From the NCBI RefSeq assembly GCF_029866045.1, contig NZ_JARXAB010000122.1, forward strand, positions 1-38,032: DNA of 38,032 bases, read 5' to 3'. Positions 1 through 7,874 of the stretch are shown piece after piece. The number at the start of each line of letters is the position of its first letter. Within the stretch, counting starts at the first letter, position 1. Origin of the DNA: Ramlibacter sp. GTDB taxonomy: Bacteria > Pseudomonadota > Gammaproteobacteria > Burkholderiales > Burkholderiaceae_C. A program made the translations under genes and the position numbers. The notes under the pieces were generated by a model, which had not been told where the DNA came from, searched no databases, and worked only from the letters and a program-made list of their open reading frames with translations.

Positions 1-73
1 CGACCGTTCCGAATGGCCCCGAGCGGTCGTTATCGGTCCGCGTGAAACGCTACGCCTAGAATACAAGGGCTCC

Positions 74-161
74 GGAGGCGTGGCAGAGTGGTCGATTGCA
101 CCGGTCTTGAAAACCGGCAACGGGAAACCGTTCGTGAGTTCGAATCTCACCGCCTCCGCCA
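74..161 (+). tRNA. tRNA-Ser (anticodon UGA)
   Basis: This is an 88-nt class II tRNA. The acceptor arms GGAGGCG (74-80) and CGCCTCC (151-157) pair exactly. They are followed by discriminator G and an encoded CCA (159-161). The anticodon stem CCGGT/ACCGG encloses loop CTTGAAA, giving anticodon TGA, which reads UCN serine codons. The variable arm between the anticodon stem and the T arm is long, as expected for tRNA-Ser. The T loop TTCGAATC is present. A TAGAAT hexamer at 57-62 could be the -10 box; I see no good -35. The 3' end (148-163) is repeated at 9281-9296, so this gene is a candidate integration target. Confidence 0.97.
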
Positions 162-163
162 GA
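148..163 (+). repeat. tRNA-Ser 3'-end copy, left member of a 16-bp direct repeat
   Basis: The last bases of tRNA-Ser including CCA, plus two following bases (CACCGCCTCCGCCAGA), occur again in the same orientation at 9281-9296. A repeat of a tRNA 3' end in direct orientation is the usual mark of attL/attR left by a tyrosine recombinase. No integrase gene lies between the two copies, so the att assignment is an inference. Confidence 0.6.
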
Positions 164-175
164 TCGCAAAAAAAA

Positions 176-197
176 ACGCGCCAGCTGGCGCGTTTTT
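176..197 (+). terminator. Rho-independent terminator of tRNA-Ser
   Basis: A perfect 18-bp palindrome (176-193; arms ACGCGCCAG/CTGGCGCGT) is followed by a T run and preceded by an A run. It begins 15 bases after the tRNA CCA end. The flanking A and T runs would let it work in both directions, so it could also stop transcripts of the minus-strand gene that ends at 221. Confidence 0.85.
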
Positions 198-220
198 CAT
201 TACCTGGCGCAAGACCGCTC

Positions 221-1213
221 TTAGTCGACCTGCAGCTTTGCAAGGGTCACGATGCCGCGCCACTTCTCGATCTCACTGCGCGTGAAGGCGGCGAATTGCG
301 CGGGGGTGGTGTTCTCGACCTCAAAACCCATCTTGGCGTATTGCTCGCGAACCTCGCGCAGTTGCAGGACGCGGTTGATGTCTGCGTTGAGCTTTTCGAC
401 GATGGCTGCAGGCGTGGCAGCAGGCGCGTAGACGCCATACCAAGTTTGCACCTCATAGCCTTTGAGACCGGACTCTGCGATGGTGGGCAGCTCCGGGGCC
501 AAGGAAAAGCGCTTGTTTGTCGTGACGGCGAGCGCGCGCAGTCTGCCGCTGCGAACATGTTGCAAACCTTCGAGGCCGCCGAAGTGCACGTGCACGTCAC
601 CGGCCATCAGCGCGGTGTAGGCGGGGCCGCCGCCGCTGAACGGCACGTGCACGATATCGGTTTCTGCAATCTGGTTGAACAGCCCAGCGGCCAGGTGCGT
701 GGAGGTGCCGCTGCCCGAAGAGGCATAGTTCAGCTTGCCCGGCTGCGCCTTGGCCAGAGCGATCAATTCGGAGATGGACCGCGCTTGCACCGACGGATGG
801 ATGTACACGATCAAGGGCGAGGAGGTGAGCTGCGCCACGGGCGCAAAGGCCTTCTCCGTGTCGAATGGCAGCTTCTTGTACAAGGTGGCGTTGATGGCGT
901 GCGCCGGCGATGCAATCAAGAAGGTGTAGCCGTCTGCCGGCGCCGATGCGACAAACCCGGCCCCGATCGTCGAGCCAGCGCCCCCCTTGTTGTCGATCAC
1001 GACCGTCTGCTTCCAAAGTTCGGAGAGCTTGGGGATGATCACGCGCGCATTCGCGTCAACCGCGCCGCCCGGCGGGAAACCGACGACGCAGCGCAGCTGG
1101 CGCGAGGGATAGCCGGCTGCAGGCTGTGCTGCGCCCGGCAGCCAGGCAAACGCCGGCGCAAGTGCCGCAGCCTTCATTAGCTGGCGGCGGTATGGATCGT
1201 GCGAAAGGCTCAT
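221..1213 (-). CDS. Bug/TctC-family periplasmic solute receptor 1
   Basis: This 330-aa protein belongs to the tripartite tricarboxylate receptor (Bug) family of periplasmic receptors for organic acids and other small carboxylates. The N-terminus has twin arginines (YRRQLMK) and a hydrophobic stretch ending near PGAAQPAAG, so export may be through Tat or Sec. After it come the family marks: YPSRQ, the VVGFPPGG loop, VIDNKGGAG and ADGYTFL. The C-terminal IEKWRGIV segment is also typical. The ATG at 1213 follows a GGAGA Shine-Dalgarno. A longer reading frame upstream was not used because it lacks a signal-like start. It is the last gene of a minus-strand set behind the dioxygenase (61 bp) and CoA-transferase, so it probably binds the substrate of that pathway. 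No TctA/TctB membrane partners are present. Confidence 0.93.
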   Translation of the reverse strand: MSLSHDPYRRQLMKAAALAPAFAWLPGAAQPAAGYPSRQLRCVVGFPPGGAVDANARVIIPKLSELWKQTVVIDNKGGAGSTIGAGFVASAPADGYTFLIASPAHAINATLYKKLPFDTEKAFAPVAQLTSSPLIVYIHPSVQARSISELIALAKAQPGKLNYASSGSGTSTHLAAGLFNQIAETDIVHVPFSGGGPAYTALMAGDVHVHFGGLEGLQHVRSGRLRALAVTTNKRFSLAPELPTIAESGLKGYEVQTWYGVYAPAATPAAIVEKLNADINRVLQLREVREQYAKMGFEVENTTPAQFAAFTRSEIEKWRGIVTLAKLQVD

Positions 1214-1274
1214 GGTTGTCTCCAGATCATTAGAAGAATGGCGGCGCCAAGCCGCAGGGGTGAGATCGTCAAGG

Positions 1275-2282
1275 CTAGGTCGATGGCACATCACGCGAAA
1301 GCGTCACAGGCACACCCCCATAGTCACCAAAATGCGGCCCGACCGGCCGCTGCAGGTGGGTGCGTATCCAGCCGCGGACCATGCAGCGCTTGCGGTCGGC
1401 CTCGGGCCAGTCCTGGTACGCCGTGCGCGAATGCAGCGTGGTGTAGTTGTTGATCAACTGCATGTCACCTCGCTCGAGCTCCATGTCGAGGCGCAAGGCT
1501 GGATCCTCCGCGAGGGCATCCACCGCGGCCAGTGCTGCGATCTCGGCCTCGGTGTAGGGCGCACCATGCTGCATGGACGTCTGGTAACTGTTTCGGGAAT
1601 AGCGCACCGACAAGACGCCGTCCTGAATGTGAAATACCGGCACGCGCTTGATGCTCGAATCACCGCCCTCTTCCAGGTTCAGGTAGTTCATGCCCTCCAG
1701 CAGCGGCGCCACCCGCTCGGGCTGGCGCTCGATCAACTGGTTGTAGGCCGACACGGCGCTGGCAATGCTGCTGCGCCCACCCGACATGGCCGGCCGCAGG
1801 CACAGCAGCCCCACCAGGTCGCAGCGGTCGGTATGAAATTTGAGTTCGGCGTTCGTCTGGTAACCGCGCACGCGGCGGCCCCCCGCCGGGCGGCCGGTAT
1901 CCATCACATCGCACAAGCGATCGCCATAGGAGTTCTGGCTGATCGGGCGCCCCAGCAGGTTGACGATCAACCAGTAACAGGCCCGCAGCATGGCGTCATC
2001 CAGATCGTGCGAGAGGCCGCGCAGGAGCACGAAGCCACGGCCCTCCATCACCTCGCGCTCAATGCCCGCCAGGTAATTGCGGGCAGCAGGCAGGCGAGAC
2101 AGGTCCAGCGCGGTCCCCGTGAGCGCGGTCAGACTTTCATTGCGAATCGCGCGCGCAGCGGCCTCGATCTCTTGGCGCACCTCGGCTGGCAGTACCTGAA
2201 TCCATTGGTCGGTACGCGTGGCAACCTCGGATGCAAGCCAGGCACTGGGGTGTGAGATGGTGGAACGTGAAGGTGCGTTCAT
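1275..2282 (-). CDS. TauD/TfdA-family Fe(II)/2-oxoglutarate dioxygenase
   Basis: This 335-aa cytosolic protein resembles TauD/TfdA dioxygenases, which hydroxylate an organic substrate with Fe(II), O2 and 2-oxoglutarate. The 2-His-1-Asp facial triad is visible: HTD within LKFHTDRCD, and a distal His in NYTTLHSRTAY. The Arg of the following VRGWIRT segment is the likely 2-oxoglutarate anchor. The length is slightly above classical TauD (about 280-300 aa). I chose ATG 2282; a TTG 24 bases upstream is possible. It lies 54 bp after the CoA-transferase and 61 bp before Bug 1 in the same orientation, so the three are probably co-transcribed. The substrate cannot be read from sequence. Given the neighbours, hydroxylation of a carboxylic acid is more likely than sulfonate cleavage (inference). 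Confidence 0.88.
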   Translation of the reverse strand: MNAPSRSTISHPSAWLASEVATRTDQWIQVLPAEVRQEIEAAARAIRNESLTALTGTALDLSRLPAARNYLAGIEREVMEGRGFVLLRGLSHDLDDAMLRACYWLIVNLLGRPISQNSYGDRLCDVMDTGRPAGGRRVRGYQTNAELKFHTDRCDLVGLLCLRPAMSGGRSSIASAVSAYNQLIERQPERVAPLLEGMNYLNLEEGGDSSIKRVPVFHIQDGVLSVRYSRNSYQTSMQHGAPYTEAEIAALAAVDALAEDPALRLDMELERGDMQLINNYTTLHSRTAYQDWPEADRKRCMVRGWIRTHLQRPVGPHFGDYGGVPVTLSRDVPST

Positions 2283-2336
2283 GTCGGGGAAGCCTCTGCG
2301 GGACAAATCAAGGAGCGGCAGGTCAGCATCGTTTCA

Positions 2337-3644
2337 TCAACGCACGACGCCTGCGTTGACGAGTTGTGCCGTTTCGGACTCACTCACACCGAGCTCGCGC
2401 AGAACCTCGGCGGTGTGTTCGCCCAGTTGCGGCGGCTGCAAGCGCAAACCCGGCGTACGCCCTTCGATCTCGATGGGCAGTGTGGGAAGCCGGGTGTGGC
2501 GGCCATCCTGCAAACGGGTGTCCAGCATGCGCCCGCCGGCATTGAGCTGCGGGTCATCGAACAAATCACCTGGTCTGCGCACAGGAGAAAACGGAATGCC
2601 GATGCGGTCGAAAAGCGCGAGCAGGTCGGACGCGCTCCGCCCCGCGATCAGGTCCTTGATGAGGGGCCGCAGCGTCTCTCGGCGCTGGACGCGGTCCTCG
2701 TTGCTGCGGTACTGAGGATCCTCGCGCAAGTCGGGCCGACCGAACTCGGTACAGAAAGCCTTCCAGTGCGCATCGGAAGTGAGGCCGACAAAAATGGGCA
2801 CACCCTCGCGCGAGTCGAAGGTTTCATAAATGCCCCACGCGCTGTCGCGATTGGGCATAGGCGGCGCCGGCTTGCCAGTGATCGCCTCGCCGGCCATGTG
2901 TTGTGCCACCAGCATGGCCGAGGTCTCGTACAAGGAACTCACCACCTTGCGGCCGCGTCCGTCTGCATCCCGCTGGCGCAGCGCAGCCAGGATGCCGACC
3001 GTTCCCATCACGCCCCCCATGATGTCCACGACAGAGGAGCCCGCGCGCAGCGGCCGCCCTGGCGGGCCGGTCATGTAGGCGAGCCCGGTCATGTACTGGA
3101 CGATTTCGTCCAAGGCCGGGCGGCGCTCATAAGGTCCGCTGAGAAAGCCCTTGAGCGAGCAGTACACCAGGCGCGGGTTGATGCGCTGCAACTCTTCCCA
3201 GCCCAGGCCCGCACGGTCCATCGTTCCCGGACCGAAGTTCTCGATCAGCACGTCTGACTGGGCGATCAGCCGGCGCACCAGCGCCAGGCCCTCCGGGGAC
3301 TTGATGTCCATCGAGGCGCTGCGCTTGTTCCGGTTGAAGTAAGAGAAGAAGCCGCTGGCAAAGCCGCGCAGGCGCCGTGTACGGTCGCCTTCGATCGGCT
3401 CCACCCGGGTGACGGTGGCTCCCAGATCGGCCAAGACGAGCCCGCAGCAAGGTCCCATGACCGTGTGCGTCATCTCCAAGACACGGATGCCGGCCAGAGG
3501 GAGCGGCCCGGCCGCATCGGGCTGTTTCGATGTCGATGGACTGCCCGTTGGACTTGCTGTCTGGCTCTCAGTTGGGCTTTTTACTTCTGCGGCAGTCAAG
3601 TCTTCTCCGGTGTGTGCTTGTCGATACGGTTCACGCGCGCCCAT
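2337..3644 (-). CDS. CaiB/BaiF-type (family III) CoA-transferase
   Basis: This 435-aa protein moves CoA between acids. The core starts at LPLAGIRVLEMTHTVMGP, with the family signatures LADLGATVTRVEP, FNRNKRSASMDIKS and LIENFGPGTM. The Asp of ALDEIVQ is at the position of the Asp that forms the acyl-aspartyl anhydride in family III. Before the core is a Ser/Thr/Pro-rich stretch of about 48 residues that is not part of the family. The ATG at 3644 has no clear Shine-Dalgarno. A TTG at 3599, with GGAGAAG just upstream, is an alternative that removes part of the tail. It is the first gene of the minus-strand arm, divergent from the MmgE/PrpD gene. It would activate a free acid to its CoA thioester for the lyase on the other arm (inference). 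Confidence 0.93.
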   Translation of the reverse strand: MGAREPYRQAHTGEDLTAAEVKSPTESQTASPTGSPSTSKQPDAAGPLPLAGIRVLEMTHTVMGPCCGLVLADLGATVTRVEPIEGDRTRRLRGFASGFFSYFNRNKRSASMDIKSPEGLALVRRLIAQSDVLIENFGPGTMDRAGLGWEELQRINPRLVYCSLKGFLSGPYERRPALDEIVQYMTGLAYMTGPPGRPLRAGSSVVDIMGGVMGTVGILAALRQRDADGRGRKVVSSLYETSAMLVAQHMAGEAITGKPAPPMPNRDSAWGIYETFDSREGVPIFVGLTSDAHWKAFCTEFGRPDLREDPQYRSNEDRVQRRETLRPLIKDLIAGRSASDLLALFDRIGIPFSPVRRPGDLFDDPQLNAGGRMLDTRLQDGRHTRLPTLPIEIEGRTPGLRLQPPQLGEHTAEVLRELGVSESETAQLVNAGVVR

Positions 3645-3676
3645 TGCGGTTGAGTGTGTCCGCGCGAGTGTACTTG

Positions 3677-3690
3677 AACTGGATCCAGTT
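3677..3690. promoter_or_regulatory. 14-bp palindrome in divergent promoter, candidate GntR operator
   Basis: AACTGGATCCAGTT is a perfect 14-bp inverted repeat in the 143-bp gap between the divergent CoA-transferase and MmgE/PrpD genes. A TTGAAC at 3674-3679 overlaps its left edge and could be a -35 box, but no convincing -10 was found. FCD-type GntR proteins usually bind short palindromes of this size in the promoter of the operon they belong to. The GntR gene is second in the plus-strand arm. The assignment is an inference from location and symmetry. Confidence 0.5.
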
Positions 3691-3787
3691 TTAGACTCAG
3701 TATTGCATCTAGTAGTAGACTCCGGCTCAGCCCGCTATCGGACTGAGCGCTGCCCCCCTCACCCCACCCCCCCACTCGCCTGCCTAC

Positions 3788-5233
3788 ATGTCATTGCAAC
3801 CCTCTGCCGAGCTCATCCCCGGTGGCTTCGCCGCTGAAGCGGCCGCCTTCATCGAGACCCTGAGGTCGGACGCACTGCCGACCCTGGCCGTGGAGCGTGC
3901 GGTCGACGCGGTGACCGACACGCTGGCCTGCATGGTGCTGGGCGCCAGGCAGCCGCTCGAGGCGCCACTGCGTCGATCCTTGTTCGGCGGCGCACGGGCG
4001 GAGGCCGGCGGCCAGGTGCTGGGACGGGTGCTCGCCCAAGAAGGCTGGGCCGATGCAGGCGCCGAGACCCTGGGCACAGCGGCCCTGTACTTGGGCACCC
4101 TGGCCCACGCCGCAGATTTCGACGACATCAGCCACCCGGCCTACTGCCACGCCACCGCACTCCTCTTGCCGCCGCTGCTGGTGCGCGCGGCCGCAGCCGG
4201 CCAGGGCGGCCCCGCGCTGATACGGGCCTATCTCGTCGGGGTCGAAACCATGGGGCAGCTCGGACGTCGGCTGAACACGGCGCATTACGAAGCGGGCTGG
4301 CATGCCACCTCCACCCTGGGCACGCTGGCCGCAACGGCGGCGATCGCAGCACTGGATGGACTGACACCGGCGCAGACTGTCACCGCCCTGGGTATCGCGG
4401 CATCCCTGGCAAGCGGCGTGCGGCAGAACTTCGGCAGCATGACCAAGCCGCTGCATGCCGGTCTTCCCGGGCGTTCGGCCATCCTGGCCACGCGGCTGGC
4501 GGCGGAGGGCTTGACCAGCGCGGCCCAGGCGGTCGACGGGCGCTTCGGGTTTTTCCGCACCTTCGGCGGCGAAGCCGAAGCGGGCCATGCCAAGCCCTGG
4601 GGAGGCCCGCTGGAGGTGCTGACCGAAAACGGGCTGGCGCTCAAGGCCTATCCCTGCTGCGCGGCCACGCATGCGGCCATCGACGCGGCGCGCGCGCTGG
4701 CGGGGCGTCATGCGCACCAGGCGCTGCGACACGTGCGCGTGGGCGTCTCGCGCTTTGCCATCGAGCCGCTGATTTACCTGCGCCCAACAACGCCGCTGGA
4801 AGCCAAGTTCTGCATGCCCTATTGCATCGCTGTCGCACTGCATGACGGCAACGTCACGCTGGACAGCTTCACGCCGGAGGCCATCCAACGCCCGCAGATC
4901 GCCGCCCTGATGGACCGCATCGTGATGGAGGTGGACGAACGCGTCGCCAATGACCGCGAATTCGCCAGCGTGCTCGATGTGTCGCTCGAAGGCGGCGGCA
5001 CCGATGTGGAGCGCGTCGACGTCGCCAGCGGAAAGCCGGCACGCTGGATGACGGCGTCAGACCTGGCGCACAAGTTCTTCTCGTGCTGCGGGCAGGGCCG
5101 CGAACACGCACCCACCCGCGCCCTTTTTGACCAAGCGCGGCAACTGGCTGGCGCCGCTTCCCTGCGGCCCTTGCACACCGCGCTGACCGAGTCGCTCGCA
5201 CTGGCCGTCGACGCGGGCGGAGGCGCAAGGTGA
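3788..5233 (+). CDS. MmgE/PrpD-family protein
   Basis: This 481-aa protein belongs to the family that includes 2-methylcitrate dehydratase PrpD, cis-aconitate decarboxylase and related cofactor-free (de)hydratases. Family marks are the N-terminal helical start with DTLACMVLGA, the HAADFDDISHPAYCHAT segment, GIAASLASGVRQNFG, KPLHAGLPGRSA, the LKAYPCCAATHAAIDA segment and a C-terminal domain ending near KFFSCCGQGREHAP. The ATG at 3788 has no obvious Shine-Dalgarno. It is the first gene of the plus-strand arm, and its stop overlaps the GTG of the GntR gene (GTGA). It probably hydrates, dehydrates or isomerises a branched dicarboxylic acid or related compound. Decarboxylation is also possible in this family. 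The substrate is not deducible. Confidence 0.92.
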   Translation: MSLQPSAELIPGGFAAEAAAFIETLRSDALPTLAVERAVDAVTDTLACMVLGARQPLEAPLRRSLFGGARAEAGGQVLGRVLAQEGWADAGAETLGTAALYLGTLAHAADFDDISHPAYCHATALLLPPLLVRAAAAGQGGPALIRAYLVGVETMGQLGRRLNTAHYEAGWHATSTLGTLAATAAIAALDGLTPAQTVTALGIAASLASGVRQNFGSMTKPLHAGLPGRSAILATRLAAEGLTSAAQAVDGRFGFFRTFGGEAEAGHAKPWGGPLEVLTENGLALKAYPCCAATHAAIDAARALAGRHAHQALRHVRVGVSRFAIEPLIYLRPTTPLEAKFCMPYCIAVALHDGNVTLDSFTPEAIQRPQIAALMDRIVMEVDERVANDREFASVLDVSLEGGGTDVERVDVASGKPARWMTASDLAHKFFSCCGQGREHAPTRALFDQARQLAGAASLRPLHTALTESLALAVDAGGGAR

Positions 5234-5985
5234 CAGCCAAGCGGCCGCTGGAAGCCGAACGCGGCTTTTTCATCGAGGAGACCTACGAGCGGATCCGGCA
5301 AGATATCTTGCGCCACCGCCTCAACCCTGGGGTGAAACTGGTGCCGGACCACCTGGCCACTTCACTCAAGGTCTCTCGCACGCCGGTACGGCAAGCGCTG
5401 GAGCGCCTTTGCCAGGAAGGCTTTGTGCAGCACATCCCGGCGCGCGGCTACTTCGTGGCCGAGCCGCCCCGCAGCGAGATCCGCGACCTCTATGACGTGC
5501 GCTTCGCGCTGGAGGTACGCGCGCTGGAGCTGGCCTTCGAACGTGGGTTCGCGCCCGAAGCGGTCGACGCGCTCGAGGTCATCCACGAACGATACAAAGC
5601 CTTGATCGAGAACCCGAGCGCGGCGTCGCGCTCGCGCATCGACCAGGAGTTTCACCTCGCGCTGGCCGGCCTGACCGACAACGAGTTGCTGGTGGAGATG
5701 TTGCGAGGCATCTACGACCGTCTGAGTTTTCGGCGCCGCAGCGACGGCTACTGGTTCTGGGCGGACCGTGGCCTGCGAGGCGCCGCCGGAGCGCGCGAGC
5801 ATTCGGCGCTGCTGGCCTCCCTGCGGGCCGGCGACCGTGAGACCGCGCTGGCGGCGCTGCGCAGCCACCTGGCGGAGGCCCAGGCCAATTACGAGCAATT
5901 CATTGCCTCGGTCGCCGCCGAAGAGAACGACCGCTTGCTGCCCGGCCCGCGGGCCGCTGCGCCGCATCCCCAGGAAACGCAATGA
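5230..5985 (+). CDS. GntR-family regulator, FCD subfamily
   Basis: This 251-aa one-component transcription factor has a winged helix at about residues 14-78 (YERIRQDIL, SRTPVRQALERL, the wing ARGYFV). A C-terminal all-helical FCD domain follows (DVRFALEVRALELAF, DQEFHLALAGLTDN, REHSALLASLRAGD). The Asp and His residues spread through it are those that usually bind a metal and a carboxylate effector. The start is GTG 5230, inside the stop of the MmgE/PrpD gene, preceded by GGAGGCG. Its end overlaps the next start by ATGA, so it is inside the operon it likely controls. The probable target is the palindrome at 3677-3690. Members of this subfamily are mostly repressors released by the pathway substrate; that role is inferred here. 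Confidence 0.93.
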   Translation: MTAKRPLEAERGFFIEETYERIRQDILRHRLNPGVKLVPDHLATSLKVSRTPVRQALERLCQEGFVQHIPARGYFVAEPPRSEIRDLYDVRFALEVRALELAFERGFAPEAVDALEVIHERYKALIENPSAASRSRIDQEFHLALAGLTDNELLVEMLRGIYDRLSFRRRSDGYWFWADRGLRGAAGAREHSALLASLRAGDRETALAALRSHLAEAQANYEQFIASVAAEENDRLLPGPRAAAPHPQETQ

Positions 5986-7079
5986 CCCCCAAGACCTACC
6001 CCCGCATCCTGATCACGGACGAGACCCTTCGAGACGGGCTCCAGATCGAGCGACTCGGCGTCACTGTCGATGAGAAACTGGAGTTGCTGGACAGGCTCGC
6101 AGACGCCGGCCTCGCACGCATCGTCGTGGGCGCCTTCGTCAATCCGAAGTGGAGCCCACAGATGGCCGAGACCACGGAGCTGGTGCGGCGCATCCGGCCC
6201 CGGGAGGGCGTGCAGTACTTTGCGCTGGCACTGAACGACCGAGGACGCGAGCTCCGGGCCGCCTGGGCCCCGCCTCTGACGGTCGAATCCTTGCCCATGA
6301 CACTCCTGCACTTGTGCGAGACCTTTCTGCGCCGTAACACCAACCGCAGCCTGGAAGACCAGGAGCGCAATTGGCGACGGCCGGTGGAGTTGGCCGCAGC
6401 AGCCGGCGTCACCGAGGGCATCATGGGCATTTCAGCCGCTTGGGGATCCAACTGGCACGGCCCATTCAGCCACCAGGAGCGCATGGACGCGCTGCAGCGA
6501 CAGTGGGACGCATGGCACGCGGCTGGCATTTCGGTGCGGCGCATCGAGCTGGCGGACCCGATGGGTTGGAACCGTCCCGATGCCGTGGCTCAAGACCTGC
6601 AGGCCATACTCGCGCGCTTCCCGGAGGTCACCGAATTCAGACTGCACCTCCACAACGCGCGCGGCATGGCCATGCTGTCCGCTTGGGAAGCGGTCAAGGT
6701 GCTTGACCAGCGCCACACGCTGCTTCTGGACAGCGCAGTGGGAGGTATTGGCGGCTGCCCCTATTCGGGCAATGGTCAGGCCAATGGCATGCTGCCGACC
6801 GAGGACTTGGTCCACCTGTTGCATATGCTGGGCATTCCGACCGGCGTGGACCTGGACCGCCTGATCGGCGCTTCACACAGGTTGGCAGAGATCCTGGGTC
6901 GTCCGCTGCATTCGCAGGTCGCACTCAATGGCCCCTTTCCGCAGGGCGATCGGCTCTATCCTGAATCAGTCCCAGCGGTCTACACCTTCCGCGAAGCGCA
7001 GCATTTCCGGCTGGGTCCGTCGGTCTATGAAGGCAACCCGACACCCTGGCTGAGGGCACCCAAGGGAGAGGCGTCATGA
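5982..7079 (+). CDS. HMG-CoA-lyase-like enzyme (HMGL/DRE-TIM family)
   Basis: This 365-aa TIM-barrel lyase is expected to cleave a 3-hydroxy-3-methylglutaryl-CoA-like thioester. The start TDETLRDGLQ carries the catalytic Arg-Asp pair, RLHLHNARGMAM holds the two metal-ligand His, and GGIGGCPYSGNGQANG holds the mobile-loop Cys and the Asn ligand. There are two departures from true HMG-CoA lyase. The protein is about 40-60 residues longer. The Glu before the FVxPKW motif (E72 of the human enzyme) is Val here (VVGAFVNPKWSPQM). The acyl group is therefore probably not plain HMG. ATGA overlaps join it to the GntR gene and the SDR. With the CoA-transferase it could form an activation-and-cleavage pair like those for itaconate or citramalate (inference). 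Confidence 0.88.
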   Translation: MTPKTYPRILITDETLRDGLQIERLGVTVDEKLELLDRLADAGLARIVVGAFVNPKWSPQMAETTELVRRIRPREGVQYFALALNDRGRELRAAWAPPLTVESLPMTLLHLCETFLRRNTNRSLEDQERNWRRPVELAAAAGVTEGIMGISAAWGSNWHGPFSHQERMDALQRQWDAWHAAGISVRRIELADPMGWNRPDAVAQDLQAILARFPEVTEFRLHLHNARGMAMLSAWEAVKVLDQRHTLLLDSAVGGIGGCPYSGNGQANGMLPTEDLVHLLHMLGIPTGVDLDRLIGASHRLAEILGRPLHSQVALNGPFPQGDRLYPESVPAVYTFREAQHFRLGPSVYEGNPTPWLRAPKGEAS

Positions 7080-7861
7080 GCCAGGCTACTCAGGAGACCA
7101 GTGCGCGCCCGTTCGCGGGGCGCACGGCCATCGTCACCGGCTCGGGCCAAAACATTGGCCGCGACATCGTGCTCGCCTTTGCCGCAGGAGGGGCGAACGT
7201 GGTCGTCAACGGTTCGCGCAACCGCGAAAGGGTCGATCGCGTGGTGGCCGAGGCGCGCGAACTCGGGGCACAAGCGCTGGGTGTGATGGCCGATGTGGGT
7301 GACCCGCAAGCCATGCAGGACATGGTCGACCAGAGCATCGCAGCCTTCGGGTCGGCTGATATCGTGGTGTCCAACGTGTCGGTTCGCCACCACCGGCCCT
7401 TGCTAGAGATCACCCCAGAGCAGTGGGACCAGACGCTGCGCACCAACCTGGGCAGCTGTTTCTACCTGGCACGCGCGGCCATCCCGCACATGCAAAAGCG
7501 AGGCTGGGGCCGCATCGTCCACATCTCCGGACGCGACGGGTTCTTCGTGAAGGAGCACCGCGCCCACAACGTCTCCGCCAAGGCGGGCATGCACGCGCTG
7601 GCCAAGGCGATCGCCCTTGAGTTCGGTCCGTATGGCATCACGGCCAACACCGTGGCGCCCGGCCTCATGGACACGGTGCGCAACATGAGCGACTACCCGG
7701 ATTTCGACTACATGATGACCCAGCGACTGCCTGCCATCCCGGCGCGCCGAATCGGTACCGGAGGGGATATCGCAAGCGCCTGTCTCTACCTGTGCTCCGA
7801 TGGCGCAGGCTTCGTGACAGGCCAGTTGCTGCAGGTCAATGGTGGCGAGTTCATGTACTGA
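7076..7861 (+). CDS. Short-chain dehydrogenase/reductase, atypical active site
   Basis: This 261-aa protein has a classical SDR Rossmann fold. The dinucleotide motif is TGSGQNIGRD, followed by ANVVVNGSRNRE. The catalytic Ser is in RIVHISGRDG, and the C-terminus ends GAGFVTGQLLQVNGGEFM. The YxxxK motif is unusual: the Lys is present in NVSAKAG, but the place of the Tyr is Asn (codon AAC, about 7569-7571). Two His residues stand nearby (EHRAHN). It may use another general acid, act poorly as a dehydrogenase, or belong to a known divergent SDR group. It overlaps the lyase gene by ATGA and is followed 13 bp later by a 59-aa ORF. Its role in the pathway would be oxidation or reduction of a hydroxyl or keto intermediate. 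Confidence 0.88.
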   Translation: MSQATQETSARPFAGRTAIVTGSGQNIGRDIVLAFAAGGANVVVNGSRNRERVDRVVAEARELGAQALGVMADVGDPQAMQDMVDQSIAAFGSADIVVSNVSVRHHRPLLEITPEQWDQTLRTNLGSCFYLARAAIPHMQKRGWGRIVHISGRDGFFVKEHRAHNVSAKAGMHALAKAIALEFGPYGITANTVAPGLMDTVRNMSDYPDFDYMMTQRLPAIPARRIGTGGDIASACLYLCSDGAGFVTGQLLQVNGGEFMY

Positions 7862-7874
7862 AGGCCTACCGCCC

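Noticed and set aside
1-29. Inverted repeat CGACCG...CGGTCG at the window edge
   Set aside because: Arms are only six bases and the upstream gene is outside the window, so a terminator cannot be supported.
80-1180. Long plus-strand frame (366 aa) over the tRNA and Bug 1
   Set aside because: It starts inside the tRNA and runs antisense to a clear Bug gene. It is a frame kept open by high GC.
1212-2255. 347-aa frame on the plus strand
   Set aside because: Antisense shadow of the TauD-like gene, which has its catalytic motifs on the minus strand.
2364-3257. 297-aa plus-strand frame
   Set aside because: Antisense to the CoA-transferase; no recognisable motif.
3791-4888. 365-aa minus-strand frame
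   Set aside because: Antisense to the MmgE/PrpD gene; composition is typical of a GC-driven shadow.
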